A DNA stretch of 56,115 nt from Methylococcaceae bacterium (lineage in GTDB: Bacteria; Pseudomonadota; Gammaproteobacteria; Methylococcales; Methylomonadaceae). Below, piece by piece: positions 36,324 through 45,804 of the stretch (within the stretch, counting starts at the first letter, position 1; each line of letters opens with the position of its first letter). The notes below the pieces were generated by a model. That model searched no databases, had not been told where the DNA came from, and was given only the letters and a program-made list of their open reading frames with translations. The stretch covers positions 1 through 56,115 of the forward strand of contig CANNKG010000011.1 of assembly GCA_947505105.1 (NCBI GenBank). The letters are read 5' to 3'. The position numbers and the translations under genes were made by a program.

Positions 36324-38000
36324 TCAATCTTGTTTTAATTTATTAACTAATCCAGTGACACGCTGGATCTTTTGTAGCGTGGTAGCTTTAAATATCGGCT
36401 CTTCGGCGACCACCTTGAGAGATTTTTTGGCTCGGGTAAGCGCAGTATACAACAACTCCTTGGTCAATACCGGATTCATCAGTTCTGGCAAAACCACCAG
36501 CACCTCATCAAATTCCGAGCCCTGACTTTTATGGATCGTCATCGCAAAGACCGTTTCACAGTGGGTAATGCGCGCCGGTAAATATTTTTTGACCATACCG
36601 TCGGCCTGCTGAAAAAATACCCGTAATTTATTGGCATTATCGGTATCGGGTAAGCAAATGCCGATATCGCCGTTGTATAGATGCAGCGTCGGATTGTTTT
36701 GGGTAATCATCACCGGACGACCGGCATACCATAACCCGCTCAGCGTGATTAAATTTTCTCTGGCGAGTTGTTGTTCGACGCGGTAATTAAGATCGGTAAC
36801 GCTATTGGTACCTTGGCGGGTCGCGCAGAGAACCTGGAAACCGTTAAAACTCCGATAGATTTCCTGAAACGAAGCGCCCTGTTTGATCAATCGAAGATAA
36901 GCATGCTGTTGTTCGGCAACATAGTGAATTGGATCGCCGTTAAGTATGCCGACCGTGTTATTTTGCTGTTGAAGTAACTGCCAGGCCTGTTCGGCGCGTT
37001 GGCTGTTAATCGCTTCGGCTAAGGCTTTGATGTCGTGATCAAAGCGATGTGAAACTTTTAATTCCAGCGTTTGCGCGGGTAGCGCTTCGGTGAGGTCAGC
37101 CAGCACAGACCCCGATTCCACCGAAGCCAATTGATCCTTGTCACCGAGTAAAATCAGCCGCCCACTGGCCTTCAATGCGTCAACCAGTTTGCTCATTAAC
37201 GCCAGATCCACCATCGACGCCTCGTCAATAACGATCAGATCATAAACCAGCGGATGCGTCGTGTCATGACGAAAATAGGGAGAATTCGCCCGCGCGCCCA
37301 GCAGACGGTGCAGTGTAGTGACCTTATCTGGAATGCTTTGTTTTATGGCTTGAGTACAAGGCAGGCGGTTGATACTTTGCCCGATCGATTCTTGCAGGCG
37401 CATTGCCGCTTTGCCGGTGGGTGCGGCTAAGGCGATGTGTAAAGGTGTTTCTGTTAATTCCTGCATCAAGGCCAAAATTTTTACCACGGTGGTGGTTTTG
37501 CCGGTGCCGGGTCCCCCGGTGATAATGCTGAAGACTTGCTGTAACGCCATTTTAGCCGCGGCGCGTTGCCAATCGGTTTCGTTGTTAGGCAGGGGAGGGA
37601 AATATCGATCCAGCGCGCTATCAATATCAGTGAACGCGTGCCTCAATTTAATTTTATTGACGAGTTGCCAAGCCAGACGCGCCTCGTAAGCCCAATAGCG
37701 CTGCAGGTAAAGACGATGCTGTTCCAGAACCAGTGGACGGATTGCTGGTAACAATGCTGAAAGTGGCACGTTCGATAGTTCGGTGACCAGATTGGATTGC
37801 GCGATCAAGTCTCGTTCTGCTTCGCTCAGTAACAAGCAATTGTGTCCTTGTGCTTGCTGGTTCGATAGTCTTGCCAGCAAGACTTTAAGCAGACTTCGCT
37901 GTTCGCCGACGAGTGGGCTCCGAGTCGTTAGAAAATCAGCAATCGCCATATCCAGACGACTGAAGCTATTTTCTGTTGAGCTTAGGGATATCGAAGACAT
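36324..38000 (-). CDS. recD: Exonuclease V subunit RecD
   Basis: The 558-residue SF1B helicase unwinds DNA 5'-3' within RecBCD. Walker A is GGPGTGKTTT with Lys168, Walker B is LIVIDEASMVD, and later motifs include TIHKSQGSEFDEV and ALTRAKK. The N-terminal segment AIADFLTTRSPLVGEQ is typical of the RecB-contacting region. The start is ATG 38000; a TTG in the leader repeat is rejected. No recB or recC lies upstream as is usual. Instead the ~160-bp repeat abuts its start codon. Confidence 0.92.
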   Translation of the reverse strand: MSSISLSSTENSFSRLDMAIADFLTTRSPLVGEQRSLLKVLLARLSNQQAQGHNCLLLSEAERDLIAQSNLVTELSNVPLSALLPAIRPLVLEQHRLYLQRYWAYEARLAWQLVNKIKLRHAFTDIDSALDRYFPPLPNNETDWQRAAAKMALQQVFSIITGGPGTGKTTTVVKILALMQELTETPLHIALAAPTGKAAMRLQESIGQSINRLPCTQAIKQSIPDKVTTLHRLLGARANSPYFRHDTTHPLVYDLIVIDEASMVDLALMSKLVDALKASGRLILLGDKDQLASVESGSVLADLTEALPAQTLELKVSHRFDHDIKALAEAINSQRAEQAWQLLQQQNNTVGILNGDPIHYVAEQQHAYLRLIKQGASFQEIYRSFNGFQVLCATRQGTNSVTDLNYRVEQQLARENLITLSGLWYAGRPVMITQNNPTLHLYNGDIGICLPDTDNANKLRVFFQQADGMVKKYLPARITHCETVFAMTIHKSQGSEFDEVLVVLPELMNPVLTKELLYTALTRAKKSLKVVAEEPIFKATTLQKIQRVTGLVNKLKQD

Positions 38001-38001
38001 T

Positions 38002-38163
38002 AAAATACCATCGTACAAAATTGCAATATTTACCCCCTACCAAGCTTCTCCCTTGGCAGGGGGAGGAAATTATTCTCGGCTCCCTCCCGAGATAAGGGGA
38101 GGTTTGGGGTGGGGTTATACTGCGTAAGATAATCAAATGTATAACTGCAAAAATGGTATTTTG
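38002..38163. repeat. MITE-like 160-bp repeat, copy 1
   Basis: The termini AAAATACCAT (38002-38011) and ATGGTATTTT (38153-38162) are perfect 10-bp inverse repeats. The inside has two hairpins of C/G runs (TCTCCCTTGGCAGGGGGAGG and CCCTCCCGAGATAAGGGGAGG) and is homologous in inverse orientation to 50711-50870, sharing TTCAAAATACCATTTTTG, CCCCTTATC, CTCCCCCTGCCAAGGG and TTGCAAT in order. Its left end lies one base from the recD ATG. Confidence 0.72.
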
Positions 38164-38417
38164 AAAAATACATCATCCCTTACGGCAATCATTGCGCTTC
38201 CAAATAAAAAAAATTTAGTTTTGAAAACACATCATACTGCAAAAAAAAACCACGCTTACCATATTTAAGTCGCCATTTCGAAAAAAATAGGCTATTTCAC
38301 TTATGCAGTGCGTTATTTCACTGATTTTTTTTGTGGATAATGTCTAAAAAGTTAATAAATTCAAACTATTTATTGGGCAAAACTAATAAGTAGTACAAAC
38401 AGTATGCCAATAATTGC

Positions 38418-38443
38418 GACACTTTGTCACGCGACAAAATGTC
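38418..38443. promoter_or_regulatory. Palindromic operator-like site upstream of M41-like gene
   Basis: GACACTTTGTC-ACGC-GACAAAATGTC has 11-bp arms with one mismatch. It lies in an AT-rich region, 126 bp before the M41-like ATG. It could bind a dimeric regulator or form an RNA hairpin. The remainder of the 568-bp gap outside the repeat is AT-rich and shows no gene. Confidence 0.4.
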
Positions 38444-38568
38444 ACATTTTCGGCGTATAAGGTGGCGAATAGACTTGAATTTTGAACCGCTATGTTTTTT
38501 TAAAAAATTTACTATAGTTAAATGGTTCAGTATTGATTAATCGTCTTTTTTTAGATTCGGAGGCCGTC

Positions 38569-39267
38569 ATGCAACGCAATCAAACCCATGCTCACTTGAA
38601 TCCAAGCAGCCCTATAGAACTCATAAAACAAACGGCCTATCATGAAGCGGGTCATGCGGTGGCGATTTATCTCCGCAATAAGCAGCAACAATTGCCACCG
38701 GTATTTTTTGAAATTAAATTTCTGATTCATGGACCGATAGGGGCTAACCACAATTATTTGGCTAATGTTGAAGGTGGCAGGCTGATAGAACATTTGCCGA
38801 GCTCTTTGGCCTATCTGACTAAATTTGAGCAACATGCCTATCATTCCGCCTGTGAAGCCGATATTATTAATCTGTTGATAGGGCCTTTGACTGAAGCGAA
38901 ATATGTTAGTTTGCGTGATGACGAAGTTTTTAATCAGCATTTGTTGAATGTGCAGCGACTTGGCGCCTATGGCGGAACGTCAGATTTGAACATTATTGAC
39001 ACTTATCTCGAATGGTTGGCGGAAAATCCTCAACAACGTATTGAAAAAATTGAGCAGCTATTTACGAAGGCTTTTCAATTCATTGATAATCGCCATCACT
39101 GGAAAATCATCAAAGCGGTGGCAAATTACCTTATCCACAACACCCATTCGACTATTCCGTGTGAAGATATTATTGAAGTCATTGAATCAGCGTCAAATTC
39201 GGAAGCGAGTGCTTATTTGGCGCGCTCAAGACGGATTCTCTTAGCCGAAGGTCTTCGTAATCTCTAA
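38569..39267 (+). CDS. Stand-alone FtsH/M41-like peptidase domain protein
   Basis: The 232-residue protein carries the zinc motif HEAGH (His25, Glu26, His29) of the M41 family. Later AYGGTSDLNIID has Asp139 in the position of the third ligand in FtsH (GASNDLERAT). The central helix-rich part CEADIINLLIGPLTEAKY matches FtsH's GGRAAEE...G region only loosely. There is no AAA+ domain and no membrane helix. GGAGG precedes the ATG. It may process a partner delivered by another ATPase, or be a phage-like hydrolase. Function is inferred from residues only. Confidence 0.6.
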   Translation: MQRNQTHAHLNPSSPIELIKQTAYHEAGHAVAIYLRNKQQQLPPVFFEIKFLIHGPIGANHNYLANVEGGRLIEHLPSSLAYLTKFEQHAYHSACEADIINLLIGPLTEAKYVSLRDDEVFNQHLLNVQRLGAYGGTSDLNIIDTYLEWLAENPQQRIEKIEQLFTKAFQFIDNRHHWKIIKAVANYLIHNTHSTIPCEDIIEVIESASNSEASAYLARSRRILLAEGLRNL

Positions 39268-39352
39268 CGGAGCATTATCGGGTTATAAAGCTCATCAGAG
39301 ATCGCTTTTTTGATACAATGCGGAACTTTTCAGCAGTCATCGGAAAATAGTC

Positions 39353-39607
39353 ATGTCCAAGCACAATAAACAACTTATCCAGGAAAATGCCAGCGAGTTG
39401 ATTAAATTCAGTATTGTCTCGACCGGAACTTATCTGAGTACCCAATTATTTTTGCGCTTGGTTAAAAACCCCCTCATTCTGTTTGGCACCGGCTTGATGG
39501 CTGGCATGTATATTCACAAAAATCGTGAACAAATTCTCGAAACCCTTGTTGAAGCAAAACGTCAGAGTACGCAATTATTAAGCAAGACTGAAACTGATAG
39601 CCTATAA
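39353..39607 (+). CDS. Small membrane protein, unknown function
   Basis: The 84-residue protein has hydrophobic segments at residues about 17-30 and 38-52 (ILFGTGLMAGMYIH) and a charged C-terminal helix. It looks like an inner-membrane anchor protein. No family was recognised. It is followed after 26 bp by another membrane protein gene on the same strand, so they probably form an operon. Ribosome-binding site: GGAAAA, weak. Confidence 0.55.
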   Translation: MSKHNKQLIQENASELIKFSIVSTGTYLSTQLFLRLVKNPLILFGTGLMAGMYIHKNREQILETLVEAKRQSTQLLSKTETDSL

Positions 39608-39633
39608 GTCTGCTCCCATGGTTATTCCTGATC

Positions 39634-41085
39634 GTGGCTCCATTTGCAAAAGTCGAAGATATTTTGAAACCATCTGACAATATCGATACGGAAGTTGAGA
39701 TCGAGGCGGCCACTCAGGAAACTTCCGAATTACCATATCCCGCGTTGGCATTCCTGCAAAAATCCTTTTGGCGTGAGCTATGGTGGGAGTTTTCGCTTGA
39801 TGAACTTGGTGCAGGGTTGTTGGTGCTGATCACATACCTGCTCATCTTTGTGCCGGTTTTTCACATCTACCTGTTCATTTGCGACATGCAACTCTATCTT
39901 GATTTGCAATCGCCCTATTCAGGATCCTTGTATACGATTTTCATGCTGGCGGTTTTTCTAAGCGTGAGTGCGTTCGCTGTTAAGGGAGGAATCGATCTGT
40001 TGCGCAAGCGCGAATGGGCGGTTATTCAGCAGGCAGCTCGTGTGTTATGGTTGGCCGGGCCGTTGGCGATTTTGGCGCTCCAGTGGTTCATTCCCTCGCT
40101 GGTATTTGGTCATTTGACCGAAGTGCTCAAGACCGCAAGCGGGGGCGGCTACTTTTTGGCAGCGTTGGTCGCGGCGATTGCCTGGACGTTTTATCTGCTT
40201 AAATCGGAGCGAATTCGGGAAGTATATGATGCTCCGTTCGATGATGTTTTGCCAGCGCCGGTCATTAAAACCTCGCTTCAATTGCTGGCTGCTGAAGCCG
40301 AAGCGATTATCGGAAGCAAGGGCGCCTTTTTTGTGGTGCTCGTTTTTGTGACCTTGATCCTCTTCATCCTCGAAAACCCATCGCAAGCGCCGACTCGGCC
40401 ATCAGTTAAGGTGTCGCCACAGCCTAGAGCCGTCGCCCAGGGCATTAAGCCCAAGCAAATAGATCAACCCCAGAGAAGCCAGGCTGCCGAAGCAATTGTT
40501 GTTTTACCTGAGTTACGTATCGGCGATACGTTTATTCTCGAATCTATTGACAAGGAGCATCCGGAGAACAGTCATAAAACTCGGCGTACGGTAGTTTCAG
40601 TTGCCGCCAATAGTTTTGATCTAGCGGTGGTCAAGCTAAACAGTAAAACTGGTAAAACGCGGTTATTGACCTTTGATAACGCCTGGAATTTGGTTGCCGC
40701 GCGTAATCCGGATCATAGTGGTTATGTGTATACACCGCCTTTGCAATATTTTGAATTTCCGTTGATTCCCGGCAAAACTTGGCAACGATTTTCCACCGAA
40801 ACCGATATTAGAACTGGAACCAGACGTGAGCACAAATTGATAGGCAAGGTGGGCGATTGGGAGGAAATTACCGTGCCGGCCGGGACCTTTCGTGCGCTAA
40901 AAGTCAGTTTGGAGACTGTCTTATATAACCCAATCACTCGGCAGAAAACTTTCGGAACCGATGTCTCCTGGTACTGTCCAGAAGTCAGACGCAGTGTGAA
41001 ATCAGAAACTTCATTAACAAATGTTGAAGGAAAGGTCGAATATTCAGGGTTACAGTTGCTTGACTATACGCTGAGCAAGCGTTGA
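39634..41085 (+). CDS. Multi-pass membrane protein with soluble C-terminal domain
   Basis: The 483-residue protein starts with GTG 39634; no ATG is nearby and the ribosome-binding site is poor. It has about five membrane helices (residues 55-80, 95-115, 135-155, 165-190, 230-245). A Pro/Gln-rich linker is followed by a beta-rich domain (about 290-480) with FEFPLIPGKTWQ and GDWEEITVPAGTFRALKV. That pattern is found in DUF3108-like or TapB-like periplasmic domains. It ends 6 bp before the convergent stop of the dab operon. No function assigned. Confidence 0.6.
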   Translation: MAPFAKVEDILKPSDNIDTEVEIEAATQETSELPYPALAFLQKSFWRELWWEFSLDELGAGLLVLITYLLIFVPVFHIYLFICDMQLYLDLQSPYSGSLYTIFMLAVFLSVSAFAVKGGIDLLRKREWAVIQQAARVLWLAGPLAILALQWFIPSLVFGHLTEVLKTASGGGYFLAALVAAIAWTFYLLKSERIREVYDAPFDDVLPAPVIKTSLQLLAAEAEAIIGSKGAFFVVLVFVTLILFILENPSQAPTRPSVKVSPQPRAVAQGIKPKQIDQPQRSQAAEAIVVLPELRIGDTFILESIDKEHPENSHKTRRTVVSVAANSFDLAVVKLNSKTGKTRLLTFDNAWNLVAARNPDHSGYVYTPPLQYFEFPLIPGKTWQRFSTETDIRTGTRREHKLIGKVGDWEEITVPAGTFRALKVSLETVLYNPITRQKTFGTDVSWYCPEVRRSVKSETSLTNVEGKVEYSGLQLLDYTLSKR

Positions 41086-41091
41086 TTAACG

Positions 41092-42624
41092 TCATTCACC
41101 GAGGGACGACTTAATAGCATTGGTATGGGGATTGATATGCCGCAACCAAGCTTCAGCGGCATGTTGTGTAGTATCTAAAATAAGCCTTGGGCACAAGCCG
41201 ACGGCAATGACCAATAGTGTGGGTAATGCGAGAACCGCAAGTTCCCGAGGCAATAAGTCCTGGGTTTTGGCGACCGGTGCATGCACGACCGGACCCAAAA
41301 AAGCGCGGCGCGTAAACGACAACATATAAGCAGCGTTTAAAATTGCGCCAATTAACGCGATAATCCCCAAGGCAGGATTGTTAAACAAGGTGCCTAGAAT
41401 CAGTAATAACTCGGCTGGAAAACCGCTGGTACCCGGCATGCCGATACTCGCGAGCATCAACACAAAATAAACACTGGTCAGGCGCGGCATGACTTTGGCT
41501 AAGCCCCCCAAATGGATTGCCTCGGTGGTTCCTAAGCGTTGTTGAATAAAGCCTGAAATCAGCATCAAGGCACTTGCAATACACGTAAAATTAAATAATT
41601 GCAGTAATGCGCCCTGTATTCCCTGAAGGTTGCCTGAAGCAAGCCCCATCATGACTAAACCGACATGACTTATGCTGGCGAATGCTAATAAACGGCGGAA
41701 ATTGGTCTGATGCAGCGCAATTAGCGCGGCATATAGCAAGGTGATCGCGCCTAGTATACTCAGGAGTTCCAAATATTGAGTAGCCGCGGTTGGCGCGAAG
41801 GGCACCGCAAAACGAATAATGCCGTACAGGCCAAGTTTTAAGCCGGTCAACAGGGCGGTTATTTGAGCAGGGCCTTCGAGAGCTACGGTCGGTAACCAAG
41901 TATGTAAAGGCACAATGGGCGCTTTGATCGCAAAACCAAGCAACAGTAAGCCAAATACCCACGGCTGCCAAGGCGCGGGTAATTCGGTGTTCAATAAAAC
42001 CGGAAAATCGAAGAGCATCGTCTGAGCAGTATCGTTACCAGTAACCGGGCCATGTTTCAGTGCCAAAATCAGAATCGCAAATAATAGCGGTACTCCGCCT
42101 GCCAGCATCGATAGCGTATATTTCATCGCTGCGCTGCGTCGCTGAGCGCCGATGCCCCACAAACTGATCAAGAAGAACAGCGGCGGCAGGGTCAGTTCCC
42201 AAAATAAGAAGAACAGCATCATATCGAGCGCCGAAAATATGCCGAGCGTGGCGCTCTCCAAAGCCAGCAATAGCGCAAAATAAAGGCGTGGCAGGGTCTT
42301 GATCGAATTCCAGCTGGCGATGATCGACAGTAAGGTCAGTAGCGCCGTCATCGGAAGAAACAGTACCGAGATGCCGTCGATGCCCACTAAAAACTCAATG
42401 TGCATGCCAGGAATCCAAGCATAACGCTCAACGAATTGAAACTCTGCGCCTTGCAGTCCATCAAAATCTATAAAAATACCCAAGGTAATTAAACACTCCA
42501 AACCGGCGAAGATGACCGCTAAAATTCTGGCACGCCGGTCATTGTTGCTTAGGCCAACGATAAAGGCGCCGAGTAACGGTAGCCAGAGCATCATGCTCAA
42601 TAACGGAAACTGCGCGTTAATCAT
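41092..42624 (-). CDS. NuoM-like proton-translocating subunit (third)
   Basis: The 510-residue antiporter-like membrane protein has about 14 helices. Conserved charged residues are present: the TM5 Glu in FWELTLPP, the TM7 Lys in AIKAPIVPLHTWLP, the TM8 Lys in LLTGLKLGLYG and the TM12 Glu in GMPGTSGFPAE. So it can still form a proton channel. ATG 42624 is one base after the previous stop; a longer start at 42717 would overlap the upstream gene. It is the last gene of the leftward nuoM-dabA-dabB-nuoM-nuoM operon and probably supplies a proton path for carbon uptake. Confidence 0.85.
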   Translation of the reverse strand: MINAQFPLLSMMLWLPLLGAFIVGLSNNDRRARILAVIFAGLECLITLGIFIDFDGLQGAEFQFVERYAWIPGMHIEFLVGIDGISVLFLPMTALLTLLSIIASWNSIKTLPRLYFALLLALESATLGIFSALDMMLFFLFWELTLPPLFFLISLWGIGAQRRSAAMKYTLSMLAGGVPLLFAILILALKHGPVTGNDTAQTMLFDFPVLLNTELPAPWQPWVFGLLLLGFAIKAPIVPLHTWLPTVALEGPAQITALLTGLKLGLYGIIRFAVPFAPTAATQYLELLSILGAITLLYAALIALHQTNFRRLLAFASISHVGLVMMGLASGNLQGIQGALLQLFNFTCIASALMLISGFIQQRLGTTEAIHLGGLAKVMPRLTSVYFVLMLASIGMPGTSGFPAELLLILGTLFNNPALGIIALIGAILNAAYMLSFTRRAFLGPVVHAPVAKTQDLLPRELAVLALPTLLVIAVGLCPRLILDTTQHAAEAWLRHINPHTNAIKSSLGE

Positions 42625-42625
42625 G

Positions 42626-44191
42626 TTATTCAACCTGTTGATGGGACTCTGAACTGGGGTGATCCGGGAGTGGTTGCGGTCCGAGAATCGGATAATGTTT
42701 GCCGATCGTGGCGGCATCCTGGTCGATAATATTTAACCAAGGCGTTGTATAAAAGCCGATCCCGATCAGTAGGCCGCAGATCACTAACGTAATCATGCGT
42801 TCCGTGACCACCGGGTGATAGAGGCTATTAATCGGTTGTAGGGCGCGATGTCTCGCTGTGATAAATAATTGTTGAAAAGCGCGTAATAAAAATGCCGCTG
42901 CTAAGACGTTGCCGACTAAAATCGCAATCGCAATCCACCAGCCATCGCGTTCGATAATGCCTTCCAGCAGCAAGTGAGCCGCATCGAAGCCGGGTGTGCC
43001 GGGCATGACCATGGTGCTGAGCGCCGAAATCAAAAATAACAAGGCGATGGTCGAATTACTGTCGAATAAGCCGCCCAGTCTTGGAATATAGGCGGTACGG
43101 GTGCGCTCATAAATCAGGCCGACACTGAACAACATCCCCGCTGTCGCCAGACCATAGGCGATGCACAGCAGCAAGCCGCCCTCAAGGCCAAAATCGTTAA
43201 AACAAAACATGCCGATGACCAGCATGCCGGTATGGCTGAGGACAGCGAAGGCGAGCAGGCGGCGAATATTAATTTGCAACAAGGCAAGCAGGGCGCCGTA
43301 AAAAATACTCAGAATACCCAGAATGGCGACGAATCCGGCCCAGGCTTCAGCGACCTCCGGGACTAAGGGTAAAATAAACCGAATCACCCCATAAATGCTC
43401 AGTTTTAAACCCACCAGAAAAATCGCGGCGCTGGCGACGGTGCCATGTTCCATCAGCAAAGGCAGCCAGCCATGGAACGGAAATAGCGGCATACGGATTG
43501 CCAGACCCAAAAACAGCAATAAGAAAATTAGCGTTTCATGCGGCAAGTGGGCATTGTGTTGTTTGAGGGTCAGCCAGTCGAAGCTAAAGGTTTGATTTAC
43601 TTCGGATAAACCGAGAGCTAGCAGTACGAAACCCGCTAAAAGCATTACCAAGCTACTCAGCCAATATTGCATGACTTTGGCGAGAATCCAGCGTCGATTT
43701 TGACCGGTCCCTGCATAAAGCGTCAATAAAATCATCGGGACACATTCAAGTAGCGACCAGAGCCAAAATTGCAACAGGTTCAACGCGACAAACGCGCCGA
43801 TTAGAATACCTTCATAGGCCATCAGACAGGCAATAAAGATTCGGTCAGTCACATGGCGCGTGATCAGGGTGTAAATCAAGGCGAGCAAGGTCAAGGTAGC
43901 CAGCAGTGGCACAAACAAGATATTTGCGCCATCGACCCCGACGCTGTAACTGAGACCTGCAAAATGCAATTGTTCGACCAAATGTAAACCGGGCATGCCG
44001 GCATTAAAGACACTCAATAGATAGATGCTCAACAGCAAGGTCAAAATTGCCCCGCCAAAAGCCAAGCGTAAGGCGTTGAGGGCCGAGCGGGTCAATAAAA
44101 TCGCACCCATAGTGACTAGCGGCACCAAGGTTAGCGTCGTGAGCAAGGGAAATGAAGTCGATTCGGACCAGTGACTGATCAAGGTAGTCAT
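42626..44191 (-). CDS. Divergent NuoM-like subunit (second)
   Basis: The 521-residue membrane protein of the NuoM/NuoN/MrpD fold keeps the TM5 Glu (LLECVPM) and the TM8 Lys (VGLKLSIYG). But the TM7 Lys is Arg233 in AIRMPLFPFHGWLP, the (D/A)H.EAP loop reads LMEHGTVAS, and the TM12 Glu position is Ala405 in GTPGFDAAH. So its proton channel may be disabled or modified, or it may be structural. It begins 7 bp after the dabB-like stop and is contiguous with the third NuoM. Confidence 0.82.
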   Translation of the reverse strand: MTTLISHWSESTSFPLLTTLTLVPLVTMGAILLTRSALNALRLAFGGAILTLLLSIYLLSVFNAGMPGLHLVEQLHFAGLSYSVGVDGANILFVPLLATLTLLALIYTLITRHVTDRIFIACLMAYEGILIGAFVALNLLQFWLWSLLECVPMILLTLYAGTGQNRRWILAKVMQYWLSSLVMLLAGFVLLALGLSEVNQTFSFDWLTLKQHNAHLPHETLIFLLLFLGLAIRMPLFPFHGWLPLLMEHGTVASAAIFLVGLKLSIYGVIRFILPLVPEVAEAWAGFVAILGILSIFYGALLALLQINIRRLLAFAVLSHTGMLVIGMFCFNDFGLEGGLLLCIAYGLATAGMLFSVGLIYERTRTAYIPRLGGLFDSNSTIALLFLISALSTMVMPGTPGFDAAHLLLEGIIERDGWWIAIAILVGNVLAAAFLLRAFQQLFITARHRALQPINSLYHPVVTERMITLVICGLLIGIGFYTTPWLNIIDQDAATIGKHYPILGPQPLPDHPSSESHQQVE

Positions 44192-44198
44192 GAAAACC

Positions 44199-45761
44199 TC
44201 AAAAGGAACTCAGCAGCAAGATAAACACAAATAACACTAGATTGCGGGGTCTTAAGATTAGTCGTTCGAATTTATGCGCAGTATGGCCGAGTTGACGGCC
44301 AATCGTGATCGGACTCTTGCGATGATTGCGCAATACAAAACGAGCTTCGAACCATTGGAACAGGGTCGCGCACCATTGGGTGAGTTTACCCGCCAGACCG
44401 CTACCTTGGGCAAATTCATCGGCATCATTGTCAAGACGCGCACCGAGTTTTTGCTCTCTGAATTGGGCGAGTGATGAGATTCGACGTATGGCGGGTAATG
44501 GCGCGCCAATCAGTCGATCCAGAATGTGTTCGTCAAAATTGTTCAGATCGTGCGCCAATCCGCGTACCGGTTTGATGATCGCCCAATCGATCAAAGCCTC
44601 CAGCCAGCCACGTTGCAACGAAGCGACATAAGCCCATTGCAGTTGTGCCAGTTTGGGTGAGACCGGTTTGATCGGGCTTCCATGCACCTTATGCATCAAT
44701 GAAGGTGCGGTCAATAGCAGATAACTACGCACCACTGCGTGCGCGGCGAGGTGCCAGAGCGCCAGTTGCCAAAAGCCTAAGCCGCATTCGAGAAACATCA
44801 AGCCGACTTGGGCAGAGGTGGCGTATACCAACGAACTTTTGATGTCGGTTTGGGTTAAGCCTACCAAGAAACTATAAACGGCAGTGATCAAGCCGATCGC
44901 AGCGATAATCAACATCATCAGCGGGGCTTGCTCGAACAGTGGTTGCAATAACCAGAGCAGATAAACGCCTGCATGCACCATAATTCCACCATAGAAGATT
45001 GAACTGGATGGCGTCGGTCCTTCCATCGCGCGTGCCAACCAATGCGTAAACGGCCACTGTGCGGATTTCGCACAGGCGGCGATAGTGAAGCTGAACGCCA
45101 GGGCGTTACGTTGAGCGCTGGTTAAATGACCGATGTTTTCTTGAAGGATTTGCCACTCAAGACTCCCTAACCAGCTATAACTCAAGCCAAGGCCGAAAAT
45201 AAAGCCGGCATCGCCGATGCGGTTGGTGAGGAACACGCGAGTTGCGTTAGTGACGGCCATCGGGCGTTGCTGAAAATAGCCAATGAGCAGGTAGGAACTT
45301 AAACCGGCCAATTCCCAGCCGATAAAAGTGCCGACCATATTGCTCGACAGCACTAATAACAACATCGCTGCGGCAAACAGGTTCAAAATGGCAAAGAAAC
45401 GATGAAAGCCGGGTTCTCGGTGCATGTAGTTAATCGAAAACTGCATCACTATGAATAGCAACAGTGCAAACAGACACGTAAGCGCGCTAGGCAAGGGTGA
45501 ATTGAACAATTGCAGCGAAATTTTAAAATCCGGCAGTTCGAGCCAGTGCCATACCGGCGGAGTGTCGAGTGAATGATTGTGCAGGGCGTTGAGGAGCGTT
45601 GCGAGTGCGAGCAAACAAACCAGACCGATACTGCTCATGGTCAGTTTGACGCTAAAGCGCTCAGTTTCGACGCCGGTCAGCCAGCCTGAAAAATTGCCAA
45701 AGGCGATCAGCACAGCGGCAGTCAGCGGCAATAGAGGAATGAAGGCGATGACTCCATTCAT
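44199..45761 (-). CDS. dabB: DabB-like NuoL-family subunit
   Basis: The 520-residue membrane protein of the NuoL branch has GWELAGLSSYLLIGYF, CAKSAQWPFTHWLARAMEGPTPSSS and MVHAGVYL. It is shorter than NuoL (about 613) because the long lateral helix and last membrane helix are missing, which is typical of DabB. DabB pairs with DabA to take up CO2 and retain it as bicarbonate using a cation gradient. The C-terminal tail is basic and polar. It follows dabA after 43 bp. The assignment to DabB instead of a Mrp-type subunit depends on the DabA neighbour. Confidence 0.85.
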   Translation of the reverse strand: MNGVIAFIPLLPLTAAVLIAFGNFSGWLTGVETERFSVKLTMSSIGLVCLLALATLLNALHNHSLDTPPVWHWLELPDFKISLQLFNSPLPSALTCLFALLLFIVMQFSINYMHREPGFHRFFAILNLFAAAMLLLVLSSNMVGTFIGWELAGLSSYLLIGYFQQRPMAVTNATRVFLTNRIGDAGFIFGLGLSYSWLGSLEWQILQENIGHLTSAQRNALAFSFTIAACAKSAQWPFTHWLARAMEGPTPSSSIFYGGIMVHAGVYLLWLLQPLFEQAPLMMLIIAAIGLITAVYSFLVGLTQTDIKSSLVYATSAQVGLMFLECGLGFWQLALWHLAAHAVVRSYLLLTAPSLMHKVHGSPIKPVSPKLAQLQWAYVASLQRGWLEALIDWAIIKPVRGLAHDLNNFDEHILDRLIGAPLPAIRRISSLAQFREQKLGARLDNDADEFAQGSGLAGKLTQWCATLFQWFEARFVLRNHRKSPITIGRQLGHTAHKFERLILRPRNLVLFVFILLLSSF

Positions 45762-45804
45762 AGCTTAAGACCCTCTTCAAAAGTGGTATTGAATTGCCCA
45801 GCCA

